From assembly GCF_001423265.1 (NCBI RefSeq), contig NZ_LMND01000030.1:22768-86767 (forward strand): DNA of 64,000 bases, given 5' to 3'. Both the position numbers and the translations under genes were made by a program. The notes under the pieces were generated by a model, which was not told where the DNA came from, did no database searches, and saw only the letters and a program-made list of their open reading frames with translations. The number at the start of each line of letters is the position of its first letter. The first letter of the stretch is position 1. This document shows, piece after piece, positions 45,817 to 54,366 of this stretch. The DNA comes from Methylobacterium sp. Leaf108. GTDB lineage: Bacteria; Pseudomonadota; Alphaproteobacteria; Rhizobiales; Beijerinckiaceae.

Positions 45817-46650
45817 TCAGGGAATCCCCTTGGTCCACGGCGTCGGGGCCGATTCGCTGAGCAGGGTCACCGTCACCCTCCGGTTGGCGGAGAGGTAGGG
45901 GTTGTCGGGAAACAGCGGCTCGGTGTCGGCCTTGCCGCTGACGGAGGCGAAGCGATCGTCGGGCACGCCGGCATTGGCGAGGATCTCGCGCACGGTGATG
46001 GCGCGGTTGGCCGAGAGTTCCCAGGGCGGAACCGACGTGCGGGCGCCGGGGCGATCCGTGGCGGTGAAGCCGGTGATCGCGATACGGTTGGCCATCCGCC
46101 GCAGGGTCGGCGCCAGCTTTTCGAGGAGGCGGCGGGTGCGGTCGTTGGGCCGGCTCGACCCGTCCGGGAACATCGAGGCGCCGTCCTGGTCGACGAGCGT
46201 CAGGTCGAGGCCGCGCTGGGTCGGCGTGACGATGATGTTCTTCGACAGTTCGGCGACCTCCGGCATGTCCTGCAGCGCCTGGCGCAGGCTGGCGGCGGCC
46301 AGGCCCGCTCCGTCGCGATAGCCCGCATCCGGGATGCCGTCTTCCTGGATGGCGTCGGTTCCGGGCGGGGTCGGGCGGTCGGTGGCGTTCTCGGGGGCGA
46401 TGTCACGCAGGTTCTTGACGCGCTGCGCGCTCGGCAGCCCGTCCTTCTCGATGATGCCGGCGAAGCGCGATTCCTTGGTCGTGCCGAAGGCGTCGCGCAT
46501 CGAGCCGGCCACCATCTGCAGCTTCTTCTGGTCCTGCGTCGAATAGGCGGCGATCATGACGAAGAAGCTCATGAGCAGCGCCATCAGGTCGGCGAAGGTC
46601 ACGAACCAGCCGTGGCCGCCGTGCGCGCCGCCGCGCTTCTTCTTGGCCAC
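45817..46650 (-). CDS. motB: Flagellar motor protein MotB
   Basis: Stator subunit of the flagellar motor that anchors MotA to peptidoglycan and carries the ion-binding aspartate. The 277-residue product has a single membrane segment (about 15-38) in which Asp21 of FADLMALLMSFFVMI is the ion site, a linker, and the OmpA-like domain (VDQDGASMFPDGS, then ITGFTATDRPG, then NRAITVREILANAGV). It is the second gene of motA-motB. Confidence 0.94.
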   Translation of the reverse strand: MAKKKRGGAHGGHGWFVTFADLMALLMSFFVMIAAYSTQDQKKLQMVAGSMRDAFGTTKESRFAGIIEKDGLPSAQRVKNLRDIAPENATDRPTPPGTDAIQEDGIPDAGYRDGAGLAAASLRQALQDMPEVAELSKNIIVTPTQRGLDLTLVDQDGASMFPDGSSRPNDRTRRLLEKLAPTLRRMANRIAITGFTATDRPGARTSVPPWELSANRAITVREILANAGVPDDRFASVSGKADTEPLFPDNPYLSANRRVTVTLLSESAPTPWTKGIP

Positions 46651-46668
46651 CGCCGCCTCCCGTGGTCG

Positions 46669-47442
46669 TCAGGCCGCTTCGGCCGAAAGGTCTTCGCGGT
46701 GGTTGTGCGGCAGGTAGGCGATCAGCATCTCGCGCACGAGCGAGGAGCTTTTGGCGTCGCGGATGAGCAGGATCCCGTCGATGATGAGGGAGCGCGAGAC
46801 GTCCTCCTCCTCGAGCTTCATGTGGAGCTTGTCGGCCAGCGGCAGCGTGATCGCGTTGGCGAGCAGCGCCCCGTAGAGGGTGGCGAGCAGCGCGGTCGCC
46901 ATGGCGGGGCCGAGCTTCGAGGGATCGGACATGTTGGCGAACATCGTCACCATGCCGAGGATGGTCCCGATCATGCCCCAGGCCGGGGCGCAGTCGCCGA
47001 ACGCCCGGTAGATCTTCGAGCCCTCGTCGAGGTGCATGAGAAAGTTGTCCCGGTCGCGCTCCATCGTGTCGCGGATGAACTCGCGGTCGTAGCCGTCGGC
47101 GATGTAGCGGGCGCCCTGGGCCAGGAACGGGTCGGAGATCTCCATGCTCTCGAGGGCCATCGGGCCGGACTTGCGCACCACGTCGGCGATCTTGGTGATC
47201 TCCTCGATGAGGTCGCGCGGCTTGATCGCCCGCATGGTGAAGGCGTAGCGCAGGCCCATCGGCAGGCCGTGGGCGATCGTCGAGAACGGGAAGCGCATCA
47301 TCGTCGCGGCGGTGGCGCCGCCGAAGATCACGATCACCGCGTGCTTGTCGAAATAGGCGGCGAAATTGCCGCCGTCGATCATGATCAGGACGAAGACGGT
47401 CGCGATTCCGCCGAGCAGACCGACAGCGGTTGCGAGATCCAT
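46669..47442 (-). CDS. motA: Flagellar motor protein MotA
   Basis: Stator subunit with four membrane segments that conducts ions and pushes the rotor. The 257-residue product is of the short PomA-like type: LATAVGLLGGIATVFVLIMI, VIVIFGGATAATMM, APAWGMIGTILGMVTMF and LLATLYGALLANAITLPL are the four segments, with a cytoplasmic loop between the second and third. The ATG at 47442 gives MDLATAVG; an ATG 21 codons upstream is less likely. motB follows at 18 bases. No che or fli structural genes lie beside it. Confidence 0.93.
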   Translation of the reverse strand: MDLATAVGLLGGIATVFVLIMIDGGNFAAYFDKHAVIVIFGGATAATMMRFPFSTIAHGLPMGLRYAFTMRAIKPRDLIEEITKIADVVRKSGPMALESMEISDPFLAQGARYIADGYDREFIRDTMERDRDNFLMHLDEGSKIYRAFGDCAPAWGMIGTILGMVTMFANMSDPSKLGPAMATALLATLYGALLANAITLPLADKLHMKLEEEDVSRSLIIDGILLIRDAKSSSLVREMLIAYLPHNHREDLSAEAA

Positions 47443-47722
47443 GGCGGGCAAACCTGAGCGACGGAGACGTGCCGGAAACGGACGCCGGGCGTAAGCCCCG
47501 TGCACAGACTTAGGTGGACGCGGTGAACGAACCGTAAAATCGGTGGCGCCGCGCCTGGGAATCGTGTCATTCGCCGTTCAGGGAGAGGCTGCGATAAGCC
47601 GATCAGCACCGAGGCTAAGCCGTTCCGCCGACAGCGGACCGCCGATCCGCAGGTGCCGCGTACAGGCACAAGGTCCCGCACGAACGGGGGCCGCCAAAAT
47701 CGGCTTCGGAGCACACGTCATC

Positions 47723-49504
47723 ATGTCGTTGGTTCGTCTCTACGCCCGGGTCATGGGCCTTTTGGGCGCCGACAAGCGGCTCGCCGTCTTCCTGGCCGCC
47801 GCCAACGTGGCGCTGGCCGTGGCCGCCTTCGTCGAGCCGTTGCTCATGGGCCGGATCATCGACAAGCTCACCCATCTGAACAAGGATTCCGACGCTTTTG
47901 CGACCCTGCTGCCCCTGGTGGCGGCCTGGGTCGGCTTCGGCCTGTTCACCATCGCGGCCGGTGTCGCCATCGCGCTCCACGCCGACCGGCTGGCCCACCG
48001 CAACCGCCTCTCGGCGATGGCCAACTACTTCGAGCACGTCCTCGAGCTGCCGCTCGCCTTCCACTCCTCGAACCACTCCGGGCGCGTCCTTAAGGCGATG
48101 CTGGAGGGCACGAACGGCATGTCGTGGCTGTGGCTCGGCTTCTTCCGCGACCATTTCGTCGCCATCGTCTCCCTCGGCGTGCTGCTGCCGCTCACCCTGT
48201 TCGTCAACTGGCAGCTCGGCGGCATCCTCGTGGTGCTGGTCCTGGTCTTCACCGTGCTGACCACCCTCGTCATCCGCCGCACCGAAACCCTGCAGGGCAA
48301 GGTCGAGGCCTACCAGTCGGGCCTGGCCGAACACGCCTCCGATGCGCTGGGCAACGTCGCGGTCATCCAGTCCTTCACCCGCGCCAAGGCCGAGAAGGAT
48401 GCGATGCACGGCATCATCCGCAACCTGCTCGCCGCGCAGATCCCGGTCCTGTCGTGGTGGGCTCTGGCCAACGTCGCCACCCGCGCCTCCGCCACGCTGA
48501 CGATGACCGCGATCTTCATCACCGGCATCGTGCTGCACCAGCACGGGATGGCCAGCGTCGGCGAGGTCGTTGCCTTCATGAGCCTGGCCACCATGCTGGT
48601 GTCGCGCCTCGACCAGGTCGCCTGCTGCATCAACGGCCTGTTCCAGCAGATGCCCAAGATCGCCGAGTTCTTCGAGATCCTCGACACGGCGCCCGCCGTC
48701 CACGACCGGGCCAACGCCCGCCAGGTCGCCCGCTTCGAGGGCGAGGTCTCCTTCGACAACGTCGGCTTCTCCTACACCCCCCGCCGCAAGGCCGTGGAGG
48801 AGGTCTCCTTCACCGCCCGCGCCGGCGAGACCGTGGCCCTGGTCGGCACCACCGGCTCGGGCAAGTCGACGACGCTGGGCCTGCTCCATCGCGCCTTCGA
48901 TCCCGACCACGGCGCCATCCGCATCGACGGCATCGACATCCGCGACATCGGCCTATCGTCCCTGCGCCACAACATCGGCGTGGTGTTCCAGGAGCCGATG
49001 CTGTTCGCCCGCTCGATCCGCGAGAACCTTCAGGTCGGCCGCCCCGACGCCACCGACGCCGAGATGCTCGACGCCCTCGACCGGGCTCAGGCCACCGAGT
49101 TCATGGACCGCCAGCTCGACGGCCTCGACACGGTGATCGGCGAGCGCGGACGCTCGCTCTCGGGCGGCGAACGCCAGCGCCTGTCGATCGCCCGCGCACT
49201 CTTGAAGAATCCGCCGGTGCTGATCCTCGACGAGGCCACCAGCGCGCTGGACGCCACCACCGAGCGCAAGCTCCAGGGTGCCCTGGAAGCCGTGATGGAG
49301 GGCCGCACGACCTTCGTCATCGCCCATCGCCTCGCCACGATCCGCAACGCCGACCGCATCCTCGTCTTCCACGAGGGCCGGATCGTCGAATCGGGGAGCT
49401 TCGACGCGCTGGTCGCGCAGAACGGGCGCTTCGCGGACCTCGCCAGGGCGCAGTTCATGGCCGGCGCCCACGAAGCCGACGACGCCCTGCCGCTGGCGGC
49501 CTGA
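47723..49504 (+). CDS. ndvA: Cyclic beta-glucan ABC exporter, NdvA/ChvA-like
   Basis: Fused ABC exporter of 593 residues, a length typical of NdvA/ChvA (beta-1,2-glucan export). Membrane domain about 1-310, with six segments, and MSLVRLYARVMGLLGADK, the NdvA-type start. ATPase domain about 340-593: Walker A VGTTGSGKST, signature LSGGERQRLS, Walker B LILDEATSALD, and H-loop VIAHRLATIR. The ATG at 47723 is preferred over an ORF opening far upstream. It is flanked by motA (divergent) and has a strong terminator. A generic exporter of another polysaccharide cannot be excluded. Confidence 0.88.
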   Translation: MSLVRLYARVMGLLGADKRLAVFLAAANVALAVAAFVEPLLMGRIIDKLTHLNKDSDAFATLLPLVAAWVGFGLFTIAAGVAIALHADRLAHRNRLSAMANYFEHVLELPLAFHSSNHSGRVLKAMLEGTNGMSWLWLGFFRDHFVAIVSLGVLLPLTLFVNWQLGGILVVLVLVFTVLTTLVIRRTETLQGKVEAYQSGLAEHASDALGNVAVIQSFTRAKAEKDAMHGIIRNLLAAQIPVLSWWALANVATRASATLTMTAIFITGIVLHQHGMASVGEVVAFMSLATMLVSRLDQVACCINGLFQQMPKIAEFFEILDTAPAVHDRANARQVARFEGEVSFDNVGFSYTPRRKAVEEVSFTARAGETVALVGTTGSGKSTTLGLLHRAFDPDHGAIRIDGIDIRDIGLSSLRHNIGVVFQEPMLFARSIRENLQVGRPDATDAEMLDALDRAQATEFMDRQLDGLDTVIGERGRSLSGGERQRLSIARALLKNPPVLILDEATSALDATTERKLQGALEAVMEGRTTFVIAHRLATIRNADRILVFHEGRIVESGSFDALVAQNGRFADLARAQFMAGAHEADDALPLAA

Positions 49505-49517
49505 TCCGCGTCCCCGA

Positions 49518-49548
49518 CCCCTTCCCCTCTGCGGGGGGAGGGGTTTTT
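49518..49548 (+). terminator. Intrinsic terminator after ndvA
   Basis: CCCCTTCCCC (49518-49527) pairs with GGGGGAGGGG (49534-49543), one G-U pair, with a six-base loop, followed by TTTTT. It lies 14 bases after the stop and may also serve the convergent transglutaminase gene. Confidence 0.88.
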
Positions 49549-49553
49549 CGCGG

Positions 49554-50357
49554 TCACACCTCCTCCGCCCACACGCGAAACAGCGTCAGCCGGTTCGGCC
49601 CGAAGGTGTGGGTCAGCGGCACGTCGGCCGCGTCGCGTCCCCTGGCGACGAGGATGCGGCCCTGCCGGGGCGCGTTGTTGCGCGGATCGAAGGTGTGCCA
49701 GGCCCCGCCGAGATATACCTCGATCCAGGCGGCGAAATCCCCCGGCGGATGCGGCTCGGGCTCGCCGATGAAGCTGAGATAACCGGTGCAGTAGCGCGTC
49801 GGGATGTTGAGGGCCCGGCAGAACGCGACGCTGAGATGCGCGTAGTCGCGGCAGACGCCGCGACCCACCGCCAGGGCATCGGTGGCCGTGCGGTCGACGC
49901 GGGAATAGTCGTAACCGAATGCGATGTGGTCGTGGACCCAGTCGCACACCGCCTGCACCCGTGCCCAGCCGGCGGGCGTTTCCCCGAACAGCCGCCAGGC
50001 CTCGTCCGACAGGAGGTCGGACTCGCAGTAGCGGCTGGCCACCAGGAAGGGCAGGGTCTCGGGCGGAAGCTCCTCGACCGCATGCTGGTTCGCCTGCGCC
50101 ACCACCGGATCGCGGGCGCCGTCGTCTTCCATCACGGATTCGACGGTCAGGGTCAGGAAGCCGGCCGGGGCCACGAGGCGGGCGCAGCGGTTGCCGAAGG
50201 GATCGAGGAAGGCCTGCAAGGGTACGTCCGCGTCGGTCCGCAGGTCGTCGGGGACGACGAGGGTGCCGCGGCAATCGGGATGCGAGGTCAGCCGCGCGAT
50301 CAGCGGGGTCGGATAGGCGAATTCGTAGCCCATCTCGCAGCCGAACCGGATCCGCAT
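49554..50357 (-). CDS. Transglutaminase-like family protein
   Basis: A 267-residue papain-like-fold protein. The nucleophile cysteine is in VGRGVCRDYAHLSVAFCRALNIP near 165, the histidine in GAWHTFDPRNN near 225 and the aspartate follows in the same block. The N-terminal half (FGCEMGYEFAYPTPLIARL, then LDPFGNRCARLVAP) is the usual bacterial transglutaminase N-domain. The ATG at 50357 has AAGGGG upstream. Likely a peptidase or amidotransferase acting on proteins or peptidoglycan, unresolved. It converges with ndvA. Confidence 0.88.
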   Translation of the reverse strand: MRIRFGCEMGYEFAYPTPLIARLTSHPDCRGTLVVPDDLRTDADVPLQAFLDPFGNRCARLVAPAGFLTLTVESVMEDDGARDPVVAQANQHAVEELPPETLPFLVASRYCESDLLSDEAWRLFGETPAGWARVQAVCDWVHDHIAFGYDYSRVDRTATDALAVGRGVCRDYAHLSVAFCRALNIPTRYCTGYLSFIGEPEPHPPGDFAAWIEVYLGGAWHTFDPRNNAPRQGRILVARGRDAADVPLTHTFGPNRLTLFRVWAEEV

Positions 50358-50485
50358 GCCGTCACCCCTTGCCAGCCATCCGCGACGGCCCGCCCGTCTC
50401 ATGCCCGCACCCCGGGCAGGAGGCTAGGACGCGCAGGTCACAGGCGAATGTCGGATGGTGGATCGCGCGTGACCGGAGCGCCTTA

Positions 50486-51403
50486 TCAGGGCGGCGGCGC
50501 CTCCCGGGCCTGATCCTCCGGCTGATCCAGCGCCCTGTTCCGTCGTGCCTGCATCCGTGCCTGTAGCCTTCGCCGCCGCGCTGCAATGACGGTGCCATTG
50601 ATCTCGCCGCCGAACAGGAACATCGCGGCCAGCCAGTACAGGAAGACGAGGAACACCATGGCCGTGGCCAGTCCCCCGTAGGTGGAGGCGTAGGCCGTCG
50701 AGAACCGGTCGAGATAGAAGCCGAAGCCGAGGCCGGCGAGGAACCACAGCAGCAGCGTCACCGCCACGCCCGGCAGCACCGCCAGCACCGGCCGGCGCCC
50801 GGTGGCGACGAACTTGTGGGCGATGATGAGCACCGCGGCGATCAGGGTGGCGGTGATGCCGATGCGGCCGATGGCGACGGTGAGCCCGAGGGGCTCGAGG
50901 CCGGGGACGAACTTGATCAGGGTTCGCCACAGCAGCGGCCCGAGCACCACCAGCAGCGCGAAGGCGAGCATCGCGAAGGCGCCGCACACGACGTAGCCGA
51001 TCGATTCGAGCCGGGTCAGCCACCACGGCCGCGATTCGCGCAGGCCGTAGGCGCGGTTGAGCCCGACCCTCAGGCTCTCGACGCCGGAGGAGGAAAAGTA
51101 GAGCGCCAGCACCGCGCCCACGGTCAGCACGCCGCCGCGCTGCTCGGTGAGCACCCGGTGCATCTCTCCCACGATCGGCTTGGCGACCTCCCTCGGCCAA
51201 GCGTCGAAGATCAGCACGCCGGCCTCGTCGGCGAGCGATTTCGTGCCGAACAGGCCGGCGACCGCCGCCAGCAGGATCAGGAACGGGAACAGGGAGGTCA
51301 GGCTCGACAGCGCGATGTGACTGGCGATCGCCCAGCCGTCGTGGATCACGAAGCGCTGGGCGGCGATCGCCGCGATGCTGAGGCTGGTGCGCAGGCGGCT
51401 CAC
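50486..51403 (-). CDS. YihY/BrkB family membrane protein
   Basis: A 305-residue inner-membrane protein with six membrane segments, formerly called RNase BN by error. Segments include SLTSLFPFLILLAAVAGLF, VLTVGAVLALYFSSSGVESLR and GGLATAMVFLVFLYWLAAMFLFGGEIN, the last being the characteristic family end. The tail is basic (AARRRRLQARMQARRNR). Function is unknown; divergent from an EamA-type permease gene. Confidence 0.9.
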   Translation of the reverse strand: MSRLRTSLSIAAIAAQRFVIHDGWAIASHIALSSLTSLFPFLILLAAVAGLFGTKSLADEAGVLIFDAWPREVAKPIVGEMHRVLTEQRGGVLTVGAVLALYFSSSGVESLRVGLNRAYGLRESRPWWLTRLESIGYVVCGAFAMLAFALLVVLGPLLWRTLIKFVPGLEPLGLTVAIGRIGITATLIAAVLIIAHKFVATGRRPVLAVLPGVAVTLLLWFLAGLGFGFYLDRFSTAYASTYGGLATAMVFLVFLYWLAAMFLFGGEINGTVIAARRRRLQARMQARRNRALDQPEDQAREAPPP

Positions 51404-51558
51404 GGGCAGGCGACGTCTCCTGACGGGATGTCATGGCCCCCTCTAAACGCCAGGGCGGGCGACAGGGCAACGTCCACCGCGGAAAACGAGCGGGCGCATG
51501 GGCCGGCGGCGGCCGGCCGGGTTGTGTTCGGGCGCCCGCTATGGTGCCTGCCGGCATC

Positions 51559-52437
51559 ATGTCAAACGCCTCGGCCGCCCGCGCCGCCATCCCCGGGCTC
51601 TTCGTCCTGATCTGGGCGACCGGCTTCATCGCCGCCCGCTTCGTGGCTCCCCATGCCGAGCCGCTGACCTTCGTCGCGGTGCGGGTGGTGGCGGTGTCGC
51701 TGGTGCTCGCCGGTATCGCCGCCGCCCTCGGCGCGCGCTGGCCCAGAGGCCCGGCCGAATGGCGCGACGCCATGGTCGCGGGGCTTCTGATGCAGGGGCT
51801 CTACGTGATCGGGGTGTTCTGGTCGATCAAGAACGGCCTGCCGGCCGGCATCGCCGCTCTCGTCGGCAGCCTGCAGCCGCTGCTGACGGCGATGTTGGCG
51901 CGGCCGCTCCTGCGGGAACGGGTGAGTTCCCGCCGCTGGTCGGGGATCGGGCTCGGGTTTTCCGGGGCGATCCTGGTGCTGGCCCCCAAGATCGGCGTCG
52001 CCGGCGAGGCCGGCATCCCGGTCCTGCCCCTGGCGGCCTGCCTCGGGGCGATGGTGGCGATGACGCTGGGCACCCTCTGGCAGAAGAGCCATGCGGCCGA
52101 TGTCGATCTCCTGAGCAACGCCACGGTCCAGTTCGTCGGCGCCTCCCTGCTGGCGGTGCCGGTCGCCCTCCTGTTCGGGGACGGGCGCTTCGACGCCTCG
52201 CTGCCGCTCTGGGCCGGGCTCGCGTGGTCGGTGCTCGTCAATTCGGTGGCGGGCATCCTGCTGCTGCTGGTGCTGATCCGGCGCGGGGCTGTGGCCGGCG
52301 TCGCATCCCTGTTCTTCCTGGTGCCGCCGGTCTCCGCCGCCATGGCCTACGGCCTCTACGGCGAGGCCCTGAACGTCGTGCAGATGGCCGGAATGGCGGT
52401 GGCCGCGGCCGGTGTGGCCATCGCCAGTCGTGGATGA
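51559..52437 (+). CDS. DMT-superfamily permease (EamA domain)
   Basis: A 292-residue permease with ten membrane segments in two EamA repeats. The N-terminal SAARAAIPGLFVLIWATGFIAARFVAPHAEPLTF is typical, and the second repeat contains LGTLWQKSHAADVDLLSNATVQFVG and ends VVQMAGMAVAAAGVAIA. The ATG at 51559 is chosen because the first membrane segment begins ten residues later; an ATG at 51541 is close. It probably exports an amino acid or metabolite, not readable from sequence. Confidence 0.88.
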   Translation: MSNASAARAAIPGLFVLIWATGFIAARFVAPHAEPLTFVAVRVVAVSLVLAGIAAALGARWPRGPAEWRDAMVAGLLMQGLYVIGVFWSIKNGLPAGIAALVGSLQPLLTAMLARPLLRERVSSRRWSGIGLGFSGAILVLAPKIGVAGEAGIPVLPLAACLGAMVAMTLGTLWQKSHAADVDLLSNATVQFVGASLLAVPVALLFGDGRFDASLPLWAGLAWSVLVNSVAGILLLLVLIRRGAVAGVASLFFLVPPVSAAMAYGLYGEALNVVQMAGMAVAAAGVAIASRG

Positions 52438-52487
52438 GCGCGACATCATGAAGTATACCACATCGAATTCCATCGACTGCGGCGAGA

Positions 52488-52520
52488 CGCCTCTACAGAG
52501 GCGCCGATCGTGCCTATAAT
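52488..52520 (+). promoter_or_regulatory. Sigma-70 promoter overlapped by an inverted repeat, upstream of mcd
   Basis: A perfect TATAAT (52515-52520) has TCTACA (52492-52497) 17 bases upstream as a weak -35 (four of six matches). CGCCTC (52488-52493) and GAGGCG (52498-52503), an exact inverted repeat with a TACA spacer, sits over the -35, so a repressor or activator dimer bound there would control the promoter. The -10 ends 38 bases before the ATG. Confidence 0.6.
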
Positions 52521-52558
52521 GACAGGCAGCATAAGACTTTTGCGAAGGAAGAATCCCC

Positions 52559-54241
52559 ATGTCCGCATCGCCCGCCGTCACGATCGAACCTCAGGACTTC
52601 CTGACCCTCGCCCGGGAGGCCGGTGAGGCCGCCAAGGGGCTCGTCTCCGAGGCGACCCGCCGCGTCCGCACCCGGGTCCTGTCCGGCGAGGGCAAGATCT
52701 CGGCGGAGATGATGGAAGCCGAGCAGCACGCCACCCACGGCCTCGCCTGGATCGCCGTCTATGCCGAGGGCGTGCGCGAGCTCGCCGCCTACGCCGCCCG
52801 CCTCACCGAGACGGGCGAATTCGGCGAGACCGAATCCCTGCTCGTGAAGATCGGCATCGGCGAATACCTCGACCAGATGTTCTCCGGCATTCCGATGAGC
52901 CAGGGCGAAATGGTGCGTCCCACCGGCTCGCTCGGCCTGACCGCCCGTGAGGTCGCCAAGTTCCGCACCGGCGCCGTCGAGTCCCTGATCGCGGAAGGCA
53001 ACACGGCCGAGAACCGGGCCGCCCTCGTCGCCCGCATCCGCGACAACGGCGGTTCGGCCACCATCGGCAAGTCCGGCCTCGACGAGGACATGGAGGCGAT
53101 CCGCTCCGAGATGCGCCGCTTCGGGCTGGCCGAGGTCGTGCCCCACGCCCACGAGTGGCACAGCCAGAACGCCTACATCCCGATGGAGATCGTCACCAAG
53201 ATGGCCGAGCTCGGCGTCTTCGGCCTGACGATTCCCGAGGAGTACGGCGGCATGGGCCTGCCCAAGATCTCCATGTGCGTGGTCTCCGAGGAATTGTCCC
53301 GTGCCTACATCGGTGTCGGCTCGCTCGGCACCCGCTCGGAGATCGCCGCCGAGCTGATCCTGTGCGGCGGCACCGAGGAGCAGAAGCACCGCTTCCTCCC
53401 CGGCATCGCGTCCGGCGACACGCTCCCCACCGCCGTGTTCACCGAGCCGAACACCGGCTCCGACCTCGCGTCCCTGCGCACCAAGGCCGTCAGGGACGGC
53501 GACGTCTGGAAGATCTCGGGCAACAAGACCTGGATCACCCACCCCGTGCGCGCCGACATCATGACCTGTCTGGTGCGCACCAAGCCCGAGGAGAAGGGCC
53601 ACCGCGGCCTCTCGCTCCTCATCGCCGAGAAGCCGCGCGGCACCGACGAGGAGCCCTTCCCGGTCCAGGGCCTGTCGGGCGGCGAGATCCACGTGCTCGG
53701 CTACCGCGGCATGAAGGAATACGAGCTCGCCTTCGACAACTTCGAGGTGCCGGCGGCCAACCTGCTCGGCGAAGTCGAGGGCAAGGGCTTCGCCCAGCTC
53801 ATGCAGACCTTCGAATCCGCCCGCATCCAGACCGCGGCCCGTGCCGTCGGCGTGGCGCAGAACGCCCTCGACCTCGGCCTGCGCTATGCCGAGGACCGGG
53901 TCCAGTTCGGCAAGGCGCTGATCAACTATCCGCGCGTGGCCGACAAGATCGCGATGATGGCGGTGGAGATCAACATCGCCCGCCAGCTCACCTACTTCTC
54001 GGCCCGCGAGAAGGACGAGGGCAAGCGCTGCGATCTCGAGGCCGGGATGGCCAAGCTGCTCGGCGCCCGCGTCGCCTGGGCGGCGGCCGACAACGCCCTG
54101 CAGATCCACGGCGGCAACGGCTTCGCCCTCGAGTATCAGATCAGCCGGGTGCTGTGCGACGCGCGCATCCTCTCGATCTTCGAGGGTGCCGCCGAGATCC
54201 AGGCCCAGGTCATCGCCCGCCGCCTGCTCGAAACCGCCTGA
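52559..54241 (+). CDS. mcd: Acyl-CoA dehydrogenase, probably (2S)-methylsuccinyl-CoA dehydrogenase
   Basis: A 560-residue FAD enzyme, about 170 residues longer at the N-terminus than typical acyl-CoA dehydrogenases. That extension (EMMEAEQHATHGLAWIAVYAEGVRELAAYA) together with the total length matches methylsuccinyl-CoA dehydrogenase of the ethylmalonyl-CoA pathway, which regenerates glyoxylate in serine-cycle methylotrophs. Core motifs: FTEPNTGSDLASLRT near 300, TWITHPVRADIM near 325, LQIHGGNGFALEYQI near 520 and SIFEGAAEIQAQV near 545. It is preceded by its own promoter. The substrate is inferred from length and family; an isobutyryl- or other branched-acyl-CoA dehydrogenase is the alternative. 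Confidence 0.75.
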   Translation: MSASPAVTIEPQDFLTLAREAGEAAKGLVSEATRRVRTRVLSGEGKISAEMMEAEQHATHGLAWIAVYAEGVRELAAYAARLTETGEFGETESLLVKIGIGEYLDQMFSGIPMSQGEMVRPTGSLGLTAREVAKFRTGAVESLIAEGNTAENRAALVARIRDNGGSATIGKSGLDEDMEAIRSEMRRFGLAEVVPHAHEWHSQNAYIPMEIVTKMAELGVFGLTIPEEYGGMGLPKISMCVVSEELSRAYIGVGSLGTRSEIAAELILCGGTEEQKHRFLPGIASGDTLPTAVFTEPNTGSDLASLRTKAVRDGDVWKISGNKTWITHPVRADIMTCLVRTKPEEKGHRGLSLLIAEKPRGTDEEPFPVQGLSGGEIHVLGYRGMKEYELAFDNFEVPAANLLGEVEGKGFAQLMQTFESARIQTAARAVGVAQNALDLGLRYAEDRVQFGKALINYPRVADKIAMMAVEINIARQLTYFSAREKDEGKRCDLEAGMAKLLGARVAWAAADNALQIHGGNGFALEYQISRVLCDARILSIFEGAAEIQAQVIARRLLETA

Positions 54242-54325
54242 GGCGGGCTTCGGATCGTCGTAGACGGCTCTTCGACGGTCCTTCACCGACCATCCCGTCT
54301 CCCCTGGCATGCGCCACGGGAGGCG

Positions 54326-54344
54326 GGCCCGAAACCTTCGGGCC
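54326..54344. terminator. Hairpin between convergent genes
   Basis: GGCCCGAA (54326-54333) and TTCGGGCC (54337-54344) form a perfect 8-bp stem with a three-base loop, between the convergent mcd and glycosyltransferase genes. No T-run is present on either side, so termination is possible but unproven. Confidence 0.5.
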
Positions 54345-54366
54345 GGCGACACCGGCCGGATCGCCT

